Program-made: the position numbers and the translations under genes | Notes under the pieces: generated by a model | What the model was told of the DNA's origin: nothing | Seen by the model: only the letters and a program-made list of their open reading frames with translations | Database searches by the model: none | Assembly (NCBI GenBank): GCA_963755695.1 | Contig: CAVWLB010000006.1 | Span: forward strand, 62,001-126,000 | Reading direction: 5' to 3' | From: QHWT01 sp963755695 | GTDB lineage: Bacteria > Acidobacteriota > Vicinamibacteria > Vicinamibacterales > 2-12-FULL-66-21 | Length of the DNA stretch: 64,000 nucleotides | In this document: piece by piece, positions 52,701 through 63,646 of the stretch | Layout of the letters: the number at the start of each line of letters is the position of its first letter | Numbering within the stretch: position 1 is the first letter of the stretch

Positions 52701-54428
52701 CTAGTTGCCCTTCGAGATGACCCGAAGCCCCGATGGCGGGTTGGGCACTGAATCCGCCCGCTGCGTCACCGTGAACGTCACGCCACCGATGACCATCGTC
52801 CCGGTGCGGAGCGCGCCGCTGTCGTTCGCGCTTACGGCGTAGCTGACCGTTTTATTGATCATGGACACGACAGTCACGGTGATCCAACGCACCGAGGACG
52901 TCGCCGTCCACGAGCAACCCGTGCCGGTCGTCACCGTGATCGTACCGGTCGACGACTTCGAACTGACCGAGCGGCTCGTCGAGTTCAACGTCGTGCGGCA
53001 GCTCCCGGTCCCGCTCTGGGTCACGGTCACCGTCTGCCCGCCAACCGACACGGTCGCGGTCCGTGCGCTGCTGCCAGTGTTGACCGCGGCACGGTAAGCC
53101 ACCGTCCCGTTGCCGCTCCCGCTCTCACCGGACGTGATGGTCAGCCACGTTGCGCTGCTGCGTGCCACCCACGCACAACCGGTCGGAGCCGTCACGCTCA
53201 CCGATCCGGCTCCGCCAGCCGGGGTCAGCGGCTGGTGGTTCGGCGACATCGTGTAAGAACAACTTATTCCAGACTGGTGCACTGTGTAAGTCTGTCCGGC
53301 AATCGTCAGCGTGGCTGTTCGCGCCGTGGTGCTCGTATTGCCCGACGCGCGGAACGCCACGGTGCCCGTGCCGGTCGCGCTCGCGCCCGACGTCACGGTC
53401 AGCCACGATGCGCTGCTCCAGGCCGTCCACGCGCAGCCGTTGGTCGCCGTCATCGTGACGGACCCGGTCCCGCCGGCTGACGCCAGCGCCTGACCGTTCG
53501 CTGAAAGTGCATACGAGCACGAGAGCCCGGCCTGCGTCACCGTGAACGTTCGCCCGGCGATTGTCATCGTCCCGGTGCGGGTGGACTGAGTGGTGTTTGC
53601 CGCGATGCTGAAGGCTACCGACGCGGGCCCACTGTAACTCGCACCGCTGGTGATTGTGAGCCAGGACGCCTGACTCGAGGCGCTCCACGTGCACCCTGCC
53701 GCGGTCCTCACGTTGACGCTGCCGCCGCCTCTACCGGACCCCGCGGACTGCGTGTTCGCGGAGAGGGCGGTCTCGCAGGAGAGAGCGGCCTGGGTTACCG
53801 TAAACGTCCCACCCGCGATCGTCATGGTCCCGGTGCGGGCGGACTGAGTGGTGTTCGCCGCGATGCTGAAGCCTACGGACGCGGAGCCGCTGTAACTCGT
53901 ACCAGTGGTGATTGTGAGCCAGGACGCCTGACTCGATGCGCTCCATGTGCACCCCTCCGGACTCGTCACGTTGACGCTGCCGGTGCCTGCGCCGGACGCA
54001 ACAGACTGCGTATTCGCCGAGAGGCCCGTTGTGCAGGCCGCTGAGAACTGAAACTGGTTCGAGACGAGGCTTGTGCTTGTGCCGCCTGGGCCCGTAGCCG
54101 CAACCCGTGCCTCGTAGAGAACGCCGGATGTCAGGGGGGATATCAAGGGAAGAAAATGCACCCTGATCTTCCCGTCGGACTCCGGGGACGGCTTGCCGAG
54201 ACTCACCGTGGTGAACGGAGAGGATTGCCCTGCTACATACAAGGACAGCAGATACTCGCGGACCAGCGGAGTGCCGTCGCTGGTGACCTTGGAGTGGTCA
54301 CTGGAGGGATCGAACTCCGCAACTCCCGGGTCAGAAACCGTTTGCGCAAGCGCGGTCTGCGCCTGGCAAACGAGAAAGGCCGCAAGGGACAGCCGCAGCG
54401 CTGTCCGTACGAAGCTCGGTCGGTACAT
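52701..54428 (-). CDS. Secreted protein with five BACON repeats
   Basis: 575 residues from MYRPSFVRTALRLSLAAFLV (signal peptide ending near TALAQ). An N-terminal FnIII-like domain (GKIRVHFLPLISPLTSGVLY, EARVAATGPGGTS) is followed by five repeats of about 85 residues, each with GC.W.A.S...WLTITSG and ARTGTMTIAG.TFTVTQ. BACON domains bind carbohydrates or mucin-like glycans in known cases. Cys pairs in each repeat suggest disulfides. Extracellular. The repeats are close to one another (first two most alike), showing recent internal duplication. Confidence 0.85.
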   Translation of the reverse strand: MYRPSFVRTALRLSLAAFLVCQAQTALAQTVSDPGVAEFDPSSDHSKVTSDGTPLVREYLLSLYVAGQSSPFTTVSLGKPSPESDGKIRVHFLPLISPLTSGVLYEARVAATGPGGTSTSLVSNQFQFSAACTTGLSANTQSVASGAGTGSVNVTSPEGCTWSASSQASWLTITTGTSYSGSASVGFSIAANTTQSARTGTMTIAGGTFTVTQAALSCETALSANTQSAGSGRGGGSVNVRTAAGCTWSASSQASWLTITSGASYSGPASVAFSIAANTTQSTRTGTMTIAGRTFTVTQAGLSCSYALSANGQALASAGGTGSVTMTATNGCAWTAWSSASWLTVTSGASATGTGTVAFRASGNTSTTARTATLTIAGQTYTVHQSGISCSYTMSPNHQPLTPAGGAGSVSVTAPTGCAWVARSSATWLTITSGESGSGNGTVAYRAAVNTGSSARTATVSVGGQTVTVTQSGTGSCRTTLNSTSRSVSSKSSTGTITVTTGTGCSWTATSSVRWITVTVVSMINKTVSYAVSANDSGALRTGTMVIGGVTFTVTQRADSVPNPPSGLRVISKGN

Positions 54429-54449
54429 GTCACGATCCGGGTTCGCCAA

Positions 54450-54826
54450 AGGGTCGTGAGCACTGCCGGGGAGCGGTGATCGCGGATCTATCTGAGCAAC
54501 AAGTGCGCCACTGACAGGTTTTGCGTTACGGACACCGAATCTATAGCGAGATCACTCGGGATGGGCGGTGCTTCCGCGCTTGCGCGTCGGCGTGCGCACA
54601 TCCGACGGCGCGCGAGGGTCGTCGCGGCTTTCAATCTTGTGATCCGGTTTCATCTTTCGACCTTGAAAAACAGAGCCACGCGATGACGGTCAACCGTTCC
54701 CAAACCGGGTAAGCTACCCGCGAGTCGTCGGAGTCGCGTTGAAATCTTCCTGGTGAAGACGCCTAATCCAGTCGGTCGTGGCTGTACACCCTGACGGTCG
54801 CGCTGGTAGCATGGAGCGGTTGGAGC
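54450..54826. other. Intergenic, nothing recognised
   Basis: 377 nt between divergent genes. It must contain both promoters; none could be assigned with confidence. Confidence 0.4.
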
Positions 54827-56299
54827 ATGGCTGGCGCCTTCGAGTATGCCTCTCGATTGATGCGGGCGAGAAACATCTCAGTCCCGCTGTTGCTGGCGTT
54901 GGCGGCCGCGTCCGCATGCGGACGCGCGCGGGCGGCGGGCACGCTCGCGCGGCAGCGCTGCCGGAACGTCGACGTGTCGGACGCGCGCTGTTCGTCGCTG
55001 ACCGTCTACGAGAATCGCGCAGCGCGCAGCGGACGCACCATCCCGCTCGGGATCGTCGTGGTCCCCGCGAAGCAGCAGCCGCGCGCCGGCGATGCGATCA
55101 CCTTCCTCGCCGGCGGCCCCGGCGAGGCCGCGACGCATATGGTGTCGGAGAACTTCGTCATCAATCATCCGCTTCGTACCCATAGGGACATCGTCCTCGT
55201 CGATCAGCGCGGGACGGGGCGATCGCACGATCTCCGCTGCCAGTTCTACGGGCCGCCGTCGAACGTGCAGGACTACTTCGGCCCGTTCATTCCGCCTGAC
55301 CAGGCGCGCGCGTGCGCGGCCGAGTTGTCGCGGGATGCCGACCTCACGCAGTACACGACCTCGAACGCCGTCGAAGATCTCGAGCAGGTGCGCGCCGCGC
55401 TGGGCTACGAGCGGCTGAACCTGATTGGCATTTCGTACGGGACGCGTCTGGCGATGGAATACGTCCGCGCGCACGAGCCGCGCGTCCGATCGGTCGTGCT
55501 TTATGGCGCGGTTCCGCCGTCGGAACCGATGCCCCACGCATTCGGCGCAATGGCGCAGCGGGCGCTGGACGGCGTGCTCGCCGAGTGCGAGTCGACACCG
55601 GCGTGCCGCGCCGCATTCCCGTCAATTCAGCAGGAGGCGCGGGTGGTGTTCGAGCGGCTCAAGCAGGGGCCTGTGCAGACGACGACGACGCTCGACGGGG
55701 GCAGGGTGACGGTCACACTGTCGCGGGACAACGTCGCCGAAATCATTCGCTACATGACATATTCGTCCGGTCAGGCATCGCGGATTCCCCTGGTGCTCCA
55801 TCGGGCGGCACAAGGAGACTTCAGCGCGATCGCGCAGGATATGTGGCGGCGGCGCAACGACGGGACGTTCGACGGGCTGTACCTTGCGATCACTTGCACC
55901 GAGGACGTGCCGTTCGTCGCCGCGACGGCCGCGGAAGACGATGACCCGACGTATCTCGGCGGATACCGCGTCCGCCAGCAGCGCACCGGCTGCGAGGCGT
56001 GGCCGCGGGGCGCGATGCCGGCATGGCGCAACACGCCAGTCACCGCGAACCTGCCGGTGCTGTTCATCAGCGGCGGCCTCGATCCCGTGACGCCCCCGTC
56101 GTTCGCGCAGGAGATCCGCCGCACGCTCCCCAACAGCGCGCAGGTGCTCGTGCGCTCCGGAGGACACGATCTCTTCGGCCTTTCGCATCCGGAGTGTCTC
56201 GACCACCTCGAGCAACAGTTCATTGATCGCGGAACGCTCGTCGGCCTCGACACGAACTGCGCCGTGGAGATGACGCGCCCGGGTTTTGCGCTTCGCTGA
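54827..56299 (+). CDS. Secreted TAP-like alpha/beta hydrolase (peptidase)
   Basis: 490 residues. Hydrophobic signal (ISVPLLLALAAASACG). Early domain with ITFLAGGPGEAATHM and IVLVDQRGTGRSHDL, catalytic Ser in LNLIGISYGTRLAMEYV, acid in FISGGLDPVTPPSFA and His in RSGGHDLFGLSH. The last part is a TAP-like C-terminal domain. Resembles tripeptidyl/prolyl aminopeptidases of Streptomyces and Acidobacteriota. Ser, Asp and His are all present. A start at 54857 (MRARNIS) is an alternative. Ends 41 nt before the right island repeat. Confidence 0.88.
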   Translation: MAGAFEYASRLMRARNISVPLLLALAAASACGRARAAGTLARQRCRNVDVSDARCSSLTVYENRAARSGRTIPLGIVVVPAKQQPRAGDAITFLAGGPGEAATHMVSENFVINHPLRTHRDIVLVDQRGTGRSHDLRCQFYGPPSNVQDYFGPFIPPDQARACAAELSRDADLTQYTTSNAVEDLEQVRAALGYERLNLIGISYGTRLAMEYVRAHEPRVRSVVLYGAVPPSEPMPHAFGAMAQRALDGVLAECESTPACRAAFPSIQQEARVVFERLKQGPVQTTTTLDGGRVTVTLSRDNVAEIIRYMTYSSGQASRIPLVLHRAAQGDFSAIAQDMWRRRNDGTFDGLYLAITCTEDVPFVAATAAEDDDPTYLGGYRVRQQRTGCEAWPRGAMPAWRNTPVTANLPVLFISGGLDPVTPPSFAQEIRRTLPNSAQVLVRSGGHDLFGLSHPECLDHLEQQFIDRGTLVGLDTNCAVEMTRPGFALR

Positions 56300-56339
56300 A
56301 GAACGTCTGAACCTGCTACCATCTCAACCACTGTCACCA

Positions 56340-56552
<213 letters not shown>

Positions 56553-56620
56553 CCTCGTAAGTAGCTGTTTCGCAAGATGTTAGCGACAAGCCAATTCGCG
56601 CTACCGAACTTCCACAGCGA

Positions 56621-56998
56621 TCAACGGACGTGTGCAGCTCTGTCTCTCATGAATTGTTCGTGACAGCGTCGCCAAACTTGCGCCCCGACATTCTGGTCCG
56701 AGCAGGCCGAGCATCTCGCGTCTCGTGAGTACAAGTGCGCACGATTCGTGGTCGCCGACGGATTCTGGAACTGGAAAACTGCGCGGTTGCGACTTTCGTT
56801 GAGGGGCGCTCGGTTCCGCGAAGTGGTTTTCAGGAGTTCCGCGGCCAACAAGGTTCCCGACAACACGGGCACGAAACCCACCGCAAAGGCGGGAATCGAA
56901 TCGTGTCCGTAGCTCCTCCACGAGTCGATCGCCGGTCTCACTGCACTTGCGGTCGCGAACCCAACACACACGCGGCAGCCACTGGCGGCCGCCATCAC
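56621..56998 (-). pseudogene. ThiF/E1-like protein C-terminal fragment
   Basis: PAIDSWRSYGHDSIPAFAVG then FVPVLSGTLLAAELLK is the conserved late segment of E1/ThiF-type adenylyltransferases, followed by RDARCSACSD with a CxxC pair of the zinc site. The ATP-binding N-terminal domain is absent; the frame starts at the permease stop codon. Original role (sulfur carrier activation or a defence-linked E1) cannot be decided. Confidence 0.45.
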
Positions 56999-58345
56999 TC
57001 GGCGCGGAGCGTCGCGCTAGGATCGACGCGCGCGGCACGACGAGCGGGCACGGCGCACGCGGCGAGTGTAATCGCCGGTAGCAGCACCGCGACCGCGCCG
57101 ATGGTCAGCGGATCGGCGGCAGCAGTGTCGAAGAGGAGACCCGAGAGGAGCCGGCCGGCGGCCAGCGCGCCCGCCAGGCCGGTCGTGCCACCGATCGCCG
57201 TGAGCACGAGACCGCGCCCCGCGACTTGCGCAAAGAGCGCCCGCGGGCTGGCGCCCAGTGCGGCCCGCAGTCCGAGCTCGCGGCTTCGCCGCGCGACGAC
57301 GTACACCATGACGCCGTAAATCCCCACCGACGCGAGGAGGATGGACAGTGCGGCGAATGCGCCAAGCAGCGCCGCGCTGAATCGCTCCCGCGCGACCGAC
57401 GCTCGTGCGAACTCCGCAAGCGTGCCCAGCCGGCCCACGGCCAGGTTCGGATCAATTCGCGCCACCGCCTCGCGCATCGCACGCGCGAAGTCCGCGGGAT
57501 TGCCCGTCGTTCGCGTCGCGACCACCATAACCCCCAGGCGTTCTGCCGATGCGGCACGTACACGAGCGCGCGGTCGGCGTCGCCCAGACCGTAGTAGCGG
57601 ACATCGGCGACGACTCCCACAATCTCGCGCAGCAAGTTCTCGTCGCGCCACGAGCGGATGCGGTGGCCGATGGCATCGCCGGCGGGGAACATTCGGCGTG
57701 CGAACGTTTCGTTGACGACAATCACCGGCGGGCTCGACGCCGTGTCGCGATCGGTGAACGTGCGGCCGCGCACCAGCGGAATGCCGAGTGTCCGAAAGTA
57801 ATCGGGGGTGACGAGGTTCCAGTTGGCTTCGTAGTCCGTGGTGGCCGGGGGCTCGGGCTGTCCTTCCTTCAGGAACACGCGGCCGAGGCCGAAGCCGCCC
57901 CCGCCCGCAGGCAGGTACGATGTGGCGGACGCGGAGGCGATTCCGGGCTGCGCGGCGAGCTCCCGCGTGAGCCTCTCGAAGAACCGAGCCGCATCGTCGT
58001 CCTTCGGGTAGCGCGCCTCCGGCAGCGACACGCGCGCAGCGACCACGCGGTCGACGGCAACGCCGGGATCGCGATTCACGATCTTCGTGAAGCTGCGGAT
58101 CAGCAAGCCGGCGCACACCATCAGCACGACCGCCATTGCCATCTCGGCGACAACGAGCGCGTCACGAAGGCGAACCGTCGCGGTCCCAGCCCCGGTGCCG
58201 GCGGATCCTTCGCGCATCGCCGCGACGGGCGACTGGCGCGAACCGGCGACCGCCGGGAGGATGCCAAACAGCACGACCGACCCGAGCGTCAGGGCAGCCG
58301 CAGCGGCGAGCGCCGGTATGTTCAACGTCATCGCGGCGACGAACG
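56995..58345 (-). pseudogene. FtsX/ADOP-type ABC permease, 5' truncated and frameshifted
   Basis: The upstream frame has FVAAMTLNIPALAAAAALTL, a membrane helix, ALVVAEMAMAVVLMVCAGLL and periplasmic MacB-PCD-like sequence (VTPDYFRTLGIPLVRGRTFT, VIVVNETFARRMFP). Near 57545 it shifts to ADFARAMREAVARIDPNLAV and the terminal FtsX domain (LSILLASVGIYGVMVYVVAR, SRELGLRAALGASPRALFAQ), ending PSATLRAE. The N-terminal first FtsX half is missing; an IS element lies beyond. Such permeases (ADOP) are typical of Acidobacteriota and lack a linked ATPase. Confidence 0.8.
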
Positions 58346-58514
58346 GGGAGCGTTTTTGACATCCCAAGATGAGATCGGTGATGGTAGCTCATGTTCCTGA
58401 AGCGTCCCATCGTCAGGTGCATTCCTCTTCTTCTACTGGGACTTGTGCTCGCCGCGTGCGGCGGGTCCGAGGCCACTGTGCTCCGCAAAAACAATACGCG
58501 TTGAACTTTCGGCG

Positions 58515-59577
58515 TCATGCCGCCCCGCGGACCAGGCGATATTCGTGGTGCAGTCCGTTGAGGATCGGCGTCGCGACCACGTGAGATCGAGCGGGGAGGC
58601 GATGGCCCGCGGGTACCGGCCGAATCGGCGCCGGTGACGCGATCCGGAATGCCAGGTCCCAAGCTGGCATGCGGACGCCCGCGGTTGTAGTGGGTCACCC
58701 ACACGCGAAGGATCCATCGAAGGTGACGCTCGTTGAGCGGGATGAGCCAGTCCAGACACTCTCGCCGCATCGTCCCGATCACACGCTCACAGAACGCGTT
58801 GGCCTGCGGTGTCCGCACCGGCGTCTTCAGCACGCGCCGGCCCATCGCCGCGATCGCGCCATCGACGCTGGGCGCGTAAATCGCGTCGCGGTCATGGAGG
58901 AGGAACCGATGAGAGGTCTCGCCGGTGAGGACCGCGCGGAACTGCTGGATCGTCCAGGCCGCCGTCGGATGCTCGGTCACGTTCCAGTGGAGGATCCGAC
59001 GCGTGCCGACCTCGAGGACCACGAAGACATAGAGGAGGCGGAAGCGAGCGGTCACCGACGGTGAAGAAATCACAGGCGAGGACCGCGTGCGCGTGATTCC
59101 GCACAAACGTCGCCCACCGTTGCGAGGGGCGACCGCCGCGCCGGCGATCGCAAGGTTCCGGAGATACCGACCCACGGTGCGCGGCGACACGGTCAGACCC
59201 AGCTTCAGGAGCAGTTCGTTCGCAATCCGCTCCTCACCCCAGGTCGGGTTCGCGTGGGCCATCGTGACGATGAGTCGCTGCAACTCGACTGGAATCGGCG
59301 GCCGGCCGGGCCGAGATTTCCACCGCCAGAACAGCCGCCAGCCCTGGCGGTGCCACCGGATCAACGTGTCTGGCTTGACCACCGTGAGCATCGAGCGCCA
59401 GTCCAACCATCGAGACAGCAGGACGAGGGCGACGCGTGTCGCCGGATCGGGGCGCCGCGGTTTCGTGCGTCGCTCCTGATAGAGCGCCAGCTGTTTGCGC
59501 AGGAATAGGTTCTCGGCCGCTAGGTGCGCACGCGACCGCAGGTTCAGCCGGCCGAACACGCTAACGTCAAGGACCAA
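58515..59577 (-). pseudogene. Integrase-type transposase with internal indels
   Basis: Starts LRSRAHLAAENLFLRKQLAL; then VVKPDTLIRWHRQGWRLFWR and ANPTWGEERIANELLLKLGL. A short out-of-phase stretch hides the first catalytic Asp (ITRTRSSPVISSPS; in the other frame NHAHAVLACDFFTV). RFLLHDRDAIYAPSVDGAIA holds the second Asp and TPQANAFCERVIGTMRRECL the Glu. The end needs another shift to NGLHHEYRLVRGAA, stop at 58515. Different group from copies 1-3. Confidence 0.75.
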
Positions 59578-59794
59578 CCGAAGGAGAGTACGGAGAAGCC
59601 CGGATGTAATATTTGCGGACTACAGCCAACAAAGGCTGCGCAGAACGCCGACGGGGTCCGCCGACCGGCCGACACGCTCGAGCTCTTTCGGGGCAACCGG
59701 GTCAGCGGCCGCGGCAGCAACATGTCACACGACTGTGATAGACACGTGAGATCGAGCACTTGTATTGTGCCTCGGCCAACGAGAGAGATCAGAT

Positions 59795-60061
59795 ATGTCG
59801 CTCAGTTTGCCGGAGATCCGGCGCGTGGCCGCTGAAGTCGCCCGTGAGGTCGATTCGTCGTTCGAGGTGTTTGCGACGACGAATCCCGAAGGGGCGGTCG
59901 ACTATACGGAGCTCATTCTCACGGTGCACAACCGAGCAGATGAACCTCGCCGCATCGTTGTCGGTATCCGTCGTGGGGCGTCGGAGGCCGAGATTCGCAA
60001 CCTGCTGCGAGATCGCCTCCGTGAGCGCTTGCTTGAATTGGACGACGAGTCGATCGTGTGA
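59795..60061 (+). CDS. Small hypothetical protein
   Basis: 88 residues after GAGAGAGATCAGAT. Alpha/beta pattern: LPEIRRVAAEVAREVDSSFE, ELILTVHNRADEPRRIVVGI and a Glu/Arg-rich helix (ASEAEIRNLLRDRLRERLLE). No membrane segment, no known motif. Cytoplasmic; function unknown. Alone on its strand. Confidence 0.6.
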   Translation: MSLSLPEIRRVAAEVAREVDSSFEVFATTNPEGAVDYTELILTVHNRADEPRRIVVGIRRGASEAEIRNLLRDRLRERLLELDDESIV

Positions 60062-60099
60062 TGTCCGAAGACCTCTCCCGTGATGGCCGCTGATGGTCC

Positions 60100-60250
60100 G
60101 CTTGGATGTTCTCGTGCAATCGCGACTGCTTGGTGGTGCTGGGGATCGGGGCGTTCCGGGGAGGGTGCGCAAGCGCCGATCCGAGCAGGAGCTGCGCAGG
60201 CGTAACCCTTCCGTTCGCGGCAATCTCCTTCAGCGTACCCAGCCGCACCC
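60100..60250 (-). pseudogene. Aldo/keto reductase C-terminal remnant
   Basis: RLGTLKEIAANGRVTPAQLL then LGSALAHPPRNAPIPSTTK and LHENIQADH match the end of an aldo/keto reductase (TPAQxALAWxL...PIPGTxxxxRLxEN). The rest of the barrel is absent. Confidence 0.65.
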
Positions 60251-60317
60251 TATCCGCCGCATCGTGTCCGGCTGAAACGGCGGAAGCCGGCTGCGGAAAT
60301 CGCCGCCCGCTGCTGCC

Positions 60318-60743
60318 GTGGAGGACACCGTGATCAACGGGGTGCTGTGGTTGAGAATCTCATCGCTCGTGTCGCTGCTGTTCGCGGCTGGACACACCCT
60401 AGGCGGGCGGACCGCGTGGTCGCCCGTTGGCGAGAACGAGGTGCTGGTCTCGATGCGGACCGTGCATTTCGAGGTCGAGGGCGTGAGCCGAAGTTTCCTG
60501 GATTTCTATCGCGGCTTCGGCTACAGCCTGAGCGTGTCTCTGCTGCTGCAAGCTATCCTGCTGTGGCAGTTCGCCTCAATCGCCAGGATACAACCGCGGG
60601 CCGTCCGACCGGTCGTGGTCTCGTTCGGGATCGCATCCGCTCTTGGCGGAATCATCGCGTGGGTCTTCCTCTTTCCCGTACCAGCGCTGTTTTCAGCCGT
60701 GCTGACCGCGTGTCTGATCGTGGCGTCCTTGACGCTCCGATGA
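60318..60743 (+). CDS. Four-helix membrane protein
   Basis: 141 residues with four membrane segments (ISSLVSLLFAAGHTLGG, LSVSLLLQAILLWQFASIA, VVVSFGIASALGGIIAWVFL, ALFSAVLTACLIVASLTL). An AGHTLGG motif lies in the first helix and SRSFLDFYRGFGYS precedes the second. These features recur in small uncharacterised Acidobacteriota proteins, function unknown. Start taken at the first ATG (MEDTV); MRISSL-like alternatives are absent. Confidence 0.6.
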   Translation: MEDTVINGVLWLRISSLVSLLFAAGHTLGGRTAWSPVGENEVLVSMRTVHFEVEGVSRSFLDFYRGFGYSLSVSLLLQAILLWQFASIARIQPRAVRPVVVSFGIASALGGIIAWVFLFPVPALFSAVLTACLIVASLTLR

Positions 60744-60889
60744 GAAGCCGGCCGGGCCAGGAGCACGTCGAGCGTCAATCCGTCCATTGCGTGCCGTTGA
60801 CACCTTTTTCTGATGGACCGGGGGCCGCGCGTCTGCTTTCATCTCCGTGAGAGCGGTGACGGCCTGGAGCGGCAACTCAAGGACATCGA

Positions 60890-61346
60890 CCAAGATCGCC
60901 GGCGCTATCTTGCCAGACCTACCTCGGCTTCGCGGCCCAGAGGGCTTCGTGTCGCCCGGCGGCGCGCAGCTGGATCGGCCGCACGTGTACGCGTCGCTGG
61001 CGCGATTGACGCTCAATCAATGGGCTCTTGTCGGGGAGTGGACCGTCACCCGCGGCCTCGTTGGGCTGCATGCCCCGAACGGACGGCTGCACTACCACTT
61101 CCAGGCGCGCGACCTGCATCTCATCATGGGCGCCGCAGGACGCCGCGTCCCGGTGCGTTTTCGCGTCTCGCTCGACGGGCAGCCCCCAGGCGCGGCTCAC
61201 CGTGTAGACGCAGACGCCGCTGGCATGGGACGGTGATGGAACGACGCCTGTATCAGCTGATCCGGCAAACGACGCCGATCGTCCGGCAGTTCGAAATCGA
61301 GTTCCTCGATGCCGGCCTCGAGCCGTTCTCGTTCACGCTCGGTTGA
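60890..61346 (+). pseudogene. DipZ/thioredoxin-like protein C-terminal fragment
   Basis: YASLARLTLNQWALVGEWTV, LHAPNGRLHYHFQARDLHLI and VPVRFRVSLDGQPPGAAHRV, then in a second frame RLYQLIRQTTPIVRQFEIEF and DAGLEPFSFTLG. This is the terminal carbohydrate-binding-like domain of DipZ-type thiol-disulfide proteins. The CcdA-like membrane part and the thioredoxin domain are absent. Confidence 0.7.
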
Positions 61347-61368
61347 TGCTCGTCACTTGCGGGGTCAG

Positions 61369-63646
61369 TCAGCGGAATACCCGGCCAACGCCGAAGTAGG
61401 TGCGCCAGCGGCCGTCGAAGCTCCAGGATCCGGCGAGGATGACCGGTCCGACGATGGTGTCCATGACGAGTCCGGCGCCGCCGTTCGATTTCCAGCCGGC
61501 ATGTTGCCAGCGATCGAAGGCATCGCCGTTCTCGAGCCATCCGCCCGCGAACACCGCACCGCCCATGAAGTCCGGCAATCGTGCGACCCGCCGCAGGTAC
61601 CCGCCGGTTGCGATGTAGTAGTGCGCGCCTCTCAGTTCGCCGGCTCTGTAAGCGCCGAGTCTGAACGGCGTGCCCAGGGCGAATTGATTGGTTGGCAGCG
61701 GTGTCGCATCGAATGACGTGCCGGCGCCGCCATAGACGAACAGGCGATTGCGAGGGCCGGCGCTCCAGAAGTGATTCGCCGTGCCCGACAGCTGCGTGAA
61801 CGACGAATCGAAATCTAACTTCTGGCCGCCAATCACGACGTCGGGCCCTGTGAACACGTGTGAAACGCCGGCCTGTGCCACCAGCCCGCGCGACGGCACG
61901 ATCGGGCTGTCCTGCGTATCGATCCTCCAGACGAGGTCTGCTCCCGTTTCCTTGCCGTGCAACTCGGGGAATCCCGGGTCGCCGACCTCGATAGAGGCCG
62001 TCGATCGTCCGACATATGCTCCGACGCGCACATCGCTTCGCGCGCCCAGATTGATCCCCACTTGCAGACCCACCCGGGCGATCGTCCGTTTGTACCGCGC
62101 AACGATTGCATCTCGATCGATCAGATTGAGCGTCAGCCGTTCGACGCCGGCATACGGCGCGACGAACAGCGGCGTCGGACCGAGCGGGCGATACAGCTCG
62201 ATGGCCGCGCTCGGGTCGGAGCCAATCGTGCCATCGAGCCTCAGCTCTGATCCGGATCCAACGGTGTCGAAGGTGAGATATCGCGCCGTCGCCGTGATCC
62301 GGAAGTCGCTCGACGTGGTGTTCTCGACATTCAGCCCGAGCATCATGAAGGGTGGCGCGTAGGCCTTTACGCGCCCGCGCACGCGTAACCCGAATCCGCG
62401 CGTCCGGTCGTGGACCGGACGCCACGTGACCGTCTGATAGCGATCCAGTCCAGCGACGATAATGATATCCCGCTCCACGGCGCCGATATCCAGCGGCGCG
62501 CCGACGTGTCGCGCGAGCAACGCGTTCAGACGCTGCTCATCGCCCTTCGCGAACCCGTCGAGCTCGATGAACGCCGGCGCGGGAAGCTCCGTCCGCCGCC
62601 GTTCGTGACGCGCGAGGCGCCATGCCTCGAACTGGGGATCACTAACGGCGAACGGCAGCAGGCGATCGCGCATGCTCTCGGCAGCCCGATAGCCCTCATC
62701 GATCAGGTCGGCGGCGCGACGCCAGTCGAGGGATCCGTATTTGGCGAGAGGAACATTGACGATGACGTCGGCTGCCGCGAGCGCCCGCCTGCTTGATGCT
62801 CGCATCATGGCGTCGAGCGTATTGTCCGCAACGCCGAACATCGTGTAGCTCACGCCTTCACGATCGGATAAATCCCCGACGTTGATCGCAATCACCCGAT
62901 CCGCTCCCATGGACTTCACGATGTCGGCCGGAACGTTATTCATGGTCCCGCCGTCGATCAACATCTGGCCATCCAGTTCGACCGGCGGAAAGATCAGCGG
63001 CAGCGACATCGTCGCGCGCATGGCATCCGCGAGCGACCCGGCGCGCATCACCACGGGCTGCGCCTTCAGCAGGTCGACCGCAACGGTCCGGAAGGGCGTT
63101 GGCAGGTCGTCGAAGGTCTCGATGTCGATAGTACGGCGCCGCGATGCGCGCCAGGAGCAACTCGACGTATTCGCCGTCGTTCAAAGCGGTCGGCGGCACG
63201 ATGCCACCTCGCAACCCGAATTCGAGGCGCGACGGATATGCGCGGGCGTCTGCCTTGCGACGAATGTTCTTGTGCTCGAACGACGAGGCGCCGAAAAGGT
63301 GATCCCAGTCGACGGACGCAATGAACGTCTCGAGCTCTTGTGCGTCCATGCCGCTGGCGAATGCGCCGCCGATCAATCCCCCCATGCTGGTACCGGCAGC
63401 CATATCGATCGGGATGCGGTGCTCCTCGAGCCAGCGAATGACCCCGACATGCGCGATGCCGCGCGCGCTTCCTCCACCGAACGCCACACCGATCGTTGGT
63501 CGCGCGACGGACTTCACCGGCGGGCCGGGGCGGCTGGCAGCTGCTGCCGGTGGCGGAGCCGTCGCCCGTTGAAATGGCGCGGCGCATGCCGACGCCAACG
63601 CCATCAGCGCCGACACCAGCAATGGACCAGCCCAACTCCTCTCCAT
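61369..63646 (-). CDS. Patatin-like phospholipase with C-terminal beta-barrel (type Vd), frameshift
   Basis: Two frames join near 63130. The first starts MERSWAGPLLVSALMALASA (signal, possible lipobox Cys), then patatin motifs GVAFGGGSARGIAHVG and the nucleophile Ser87 in GTSMGG. The second gives the dyad Asp in MLIDGGTMNNVP, a POTRA-like segment (IELDGFAKGDEQRLNALLAR) and a 16-strand-type barrel ending GSWSFDGRWRTYFGVGRVFR. This order is that of PlpD-like type Vd autotransporters, which place a lipase on the outer membrane. About 759 codons. Function confident; indel status unknown. Confidence 0.85.
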
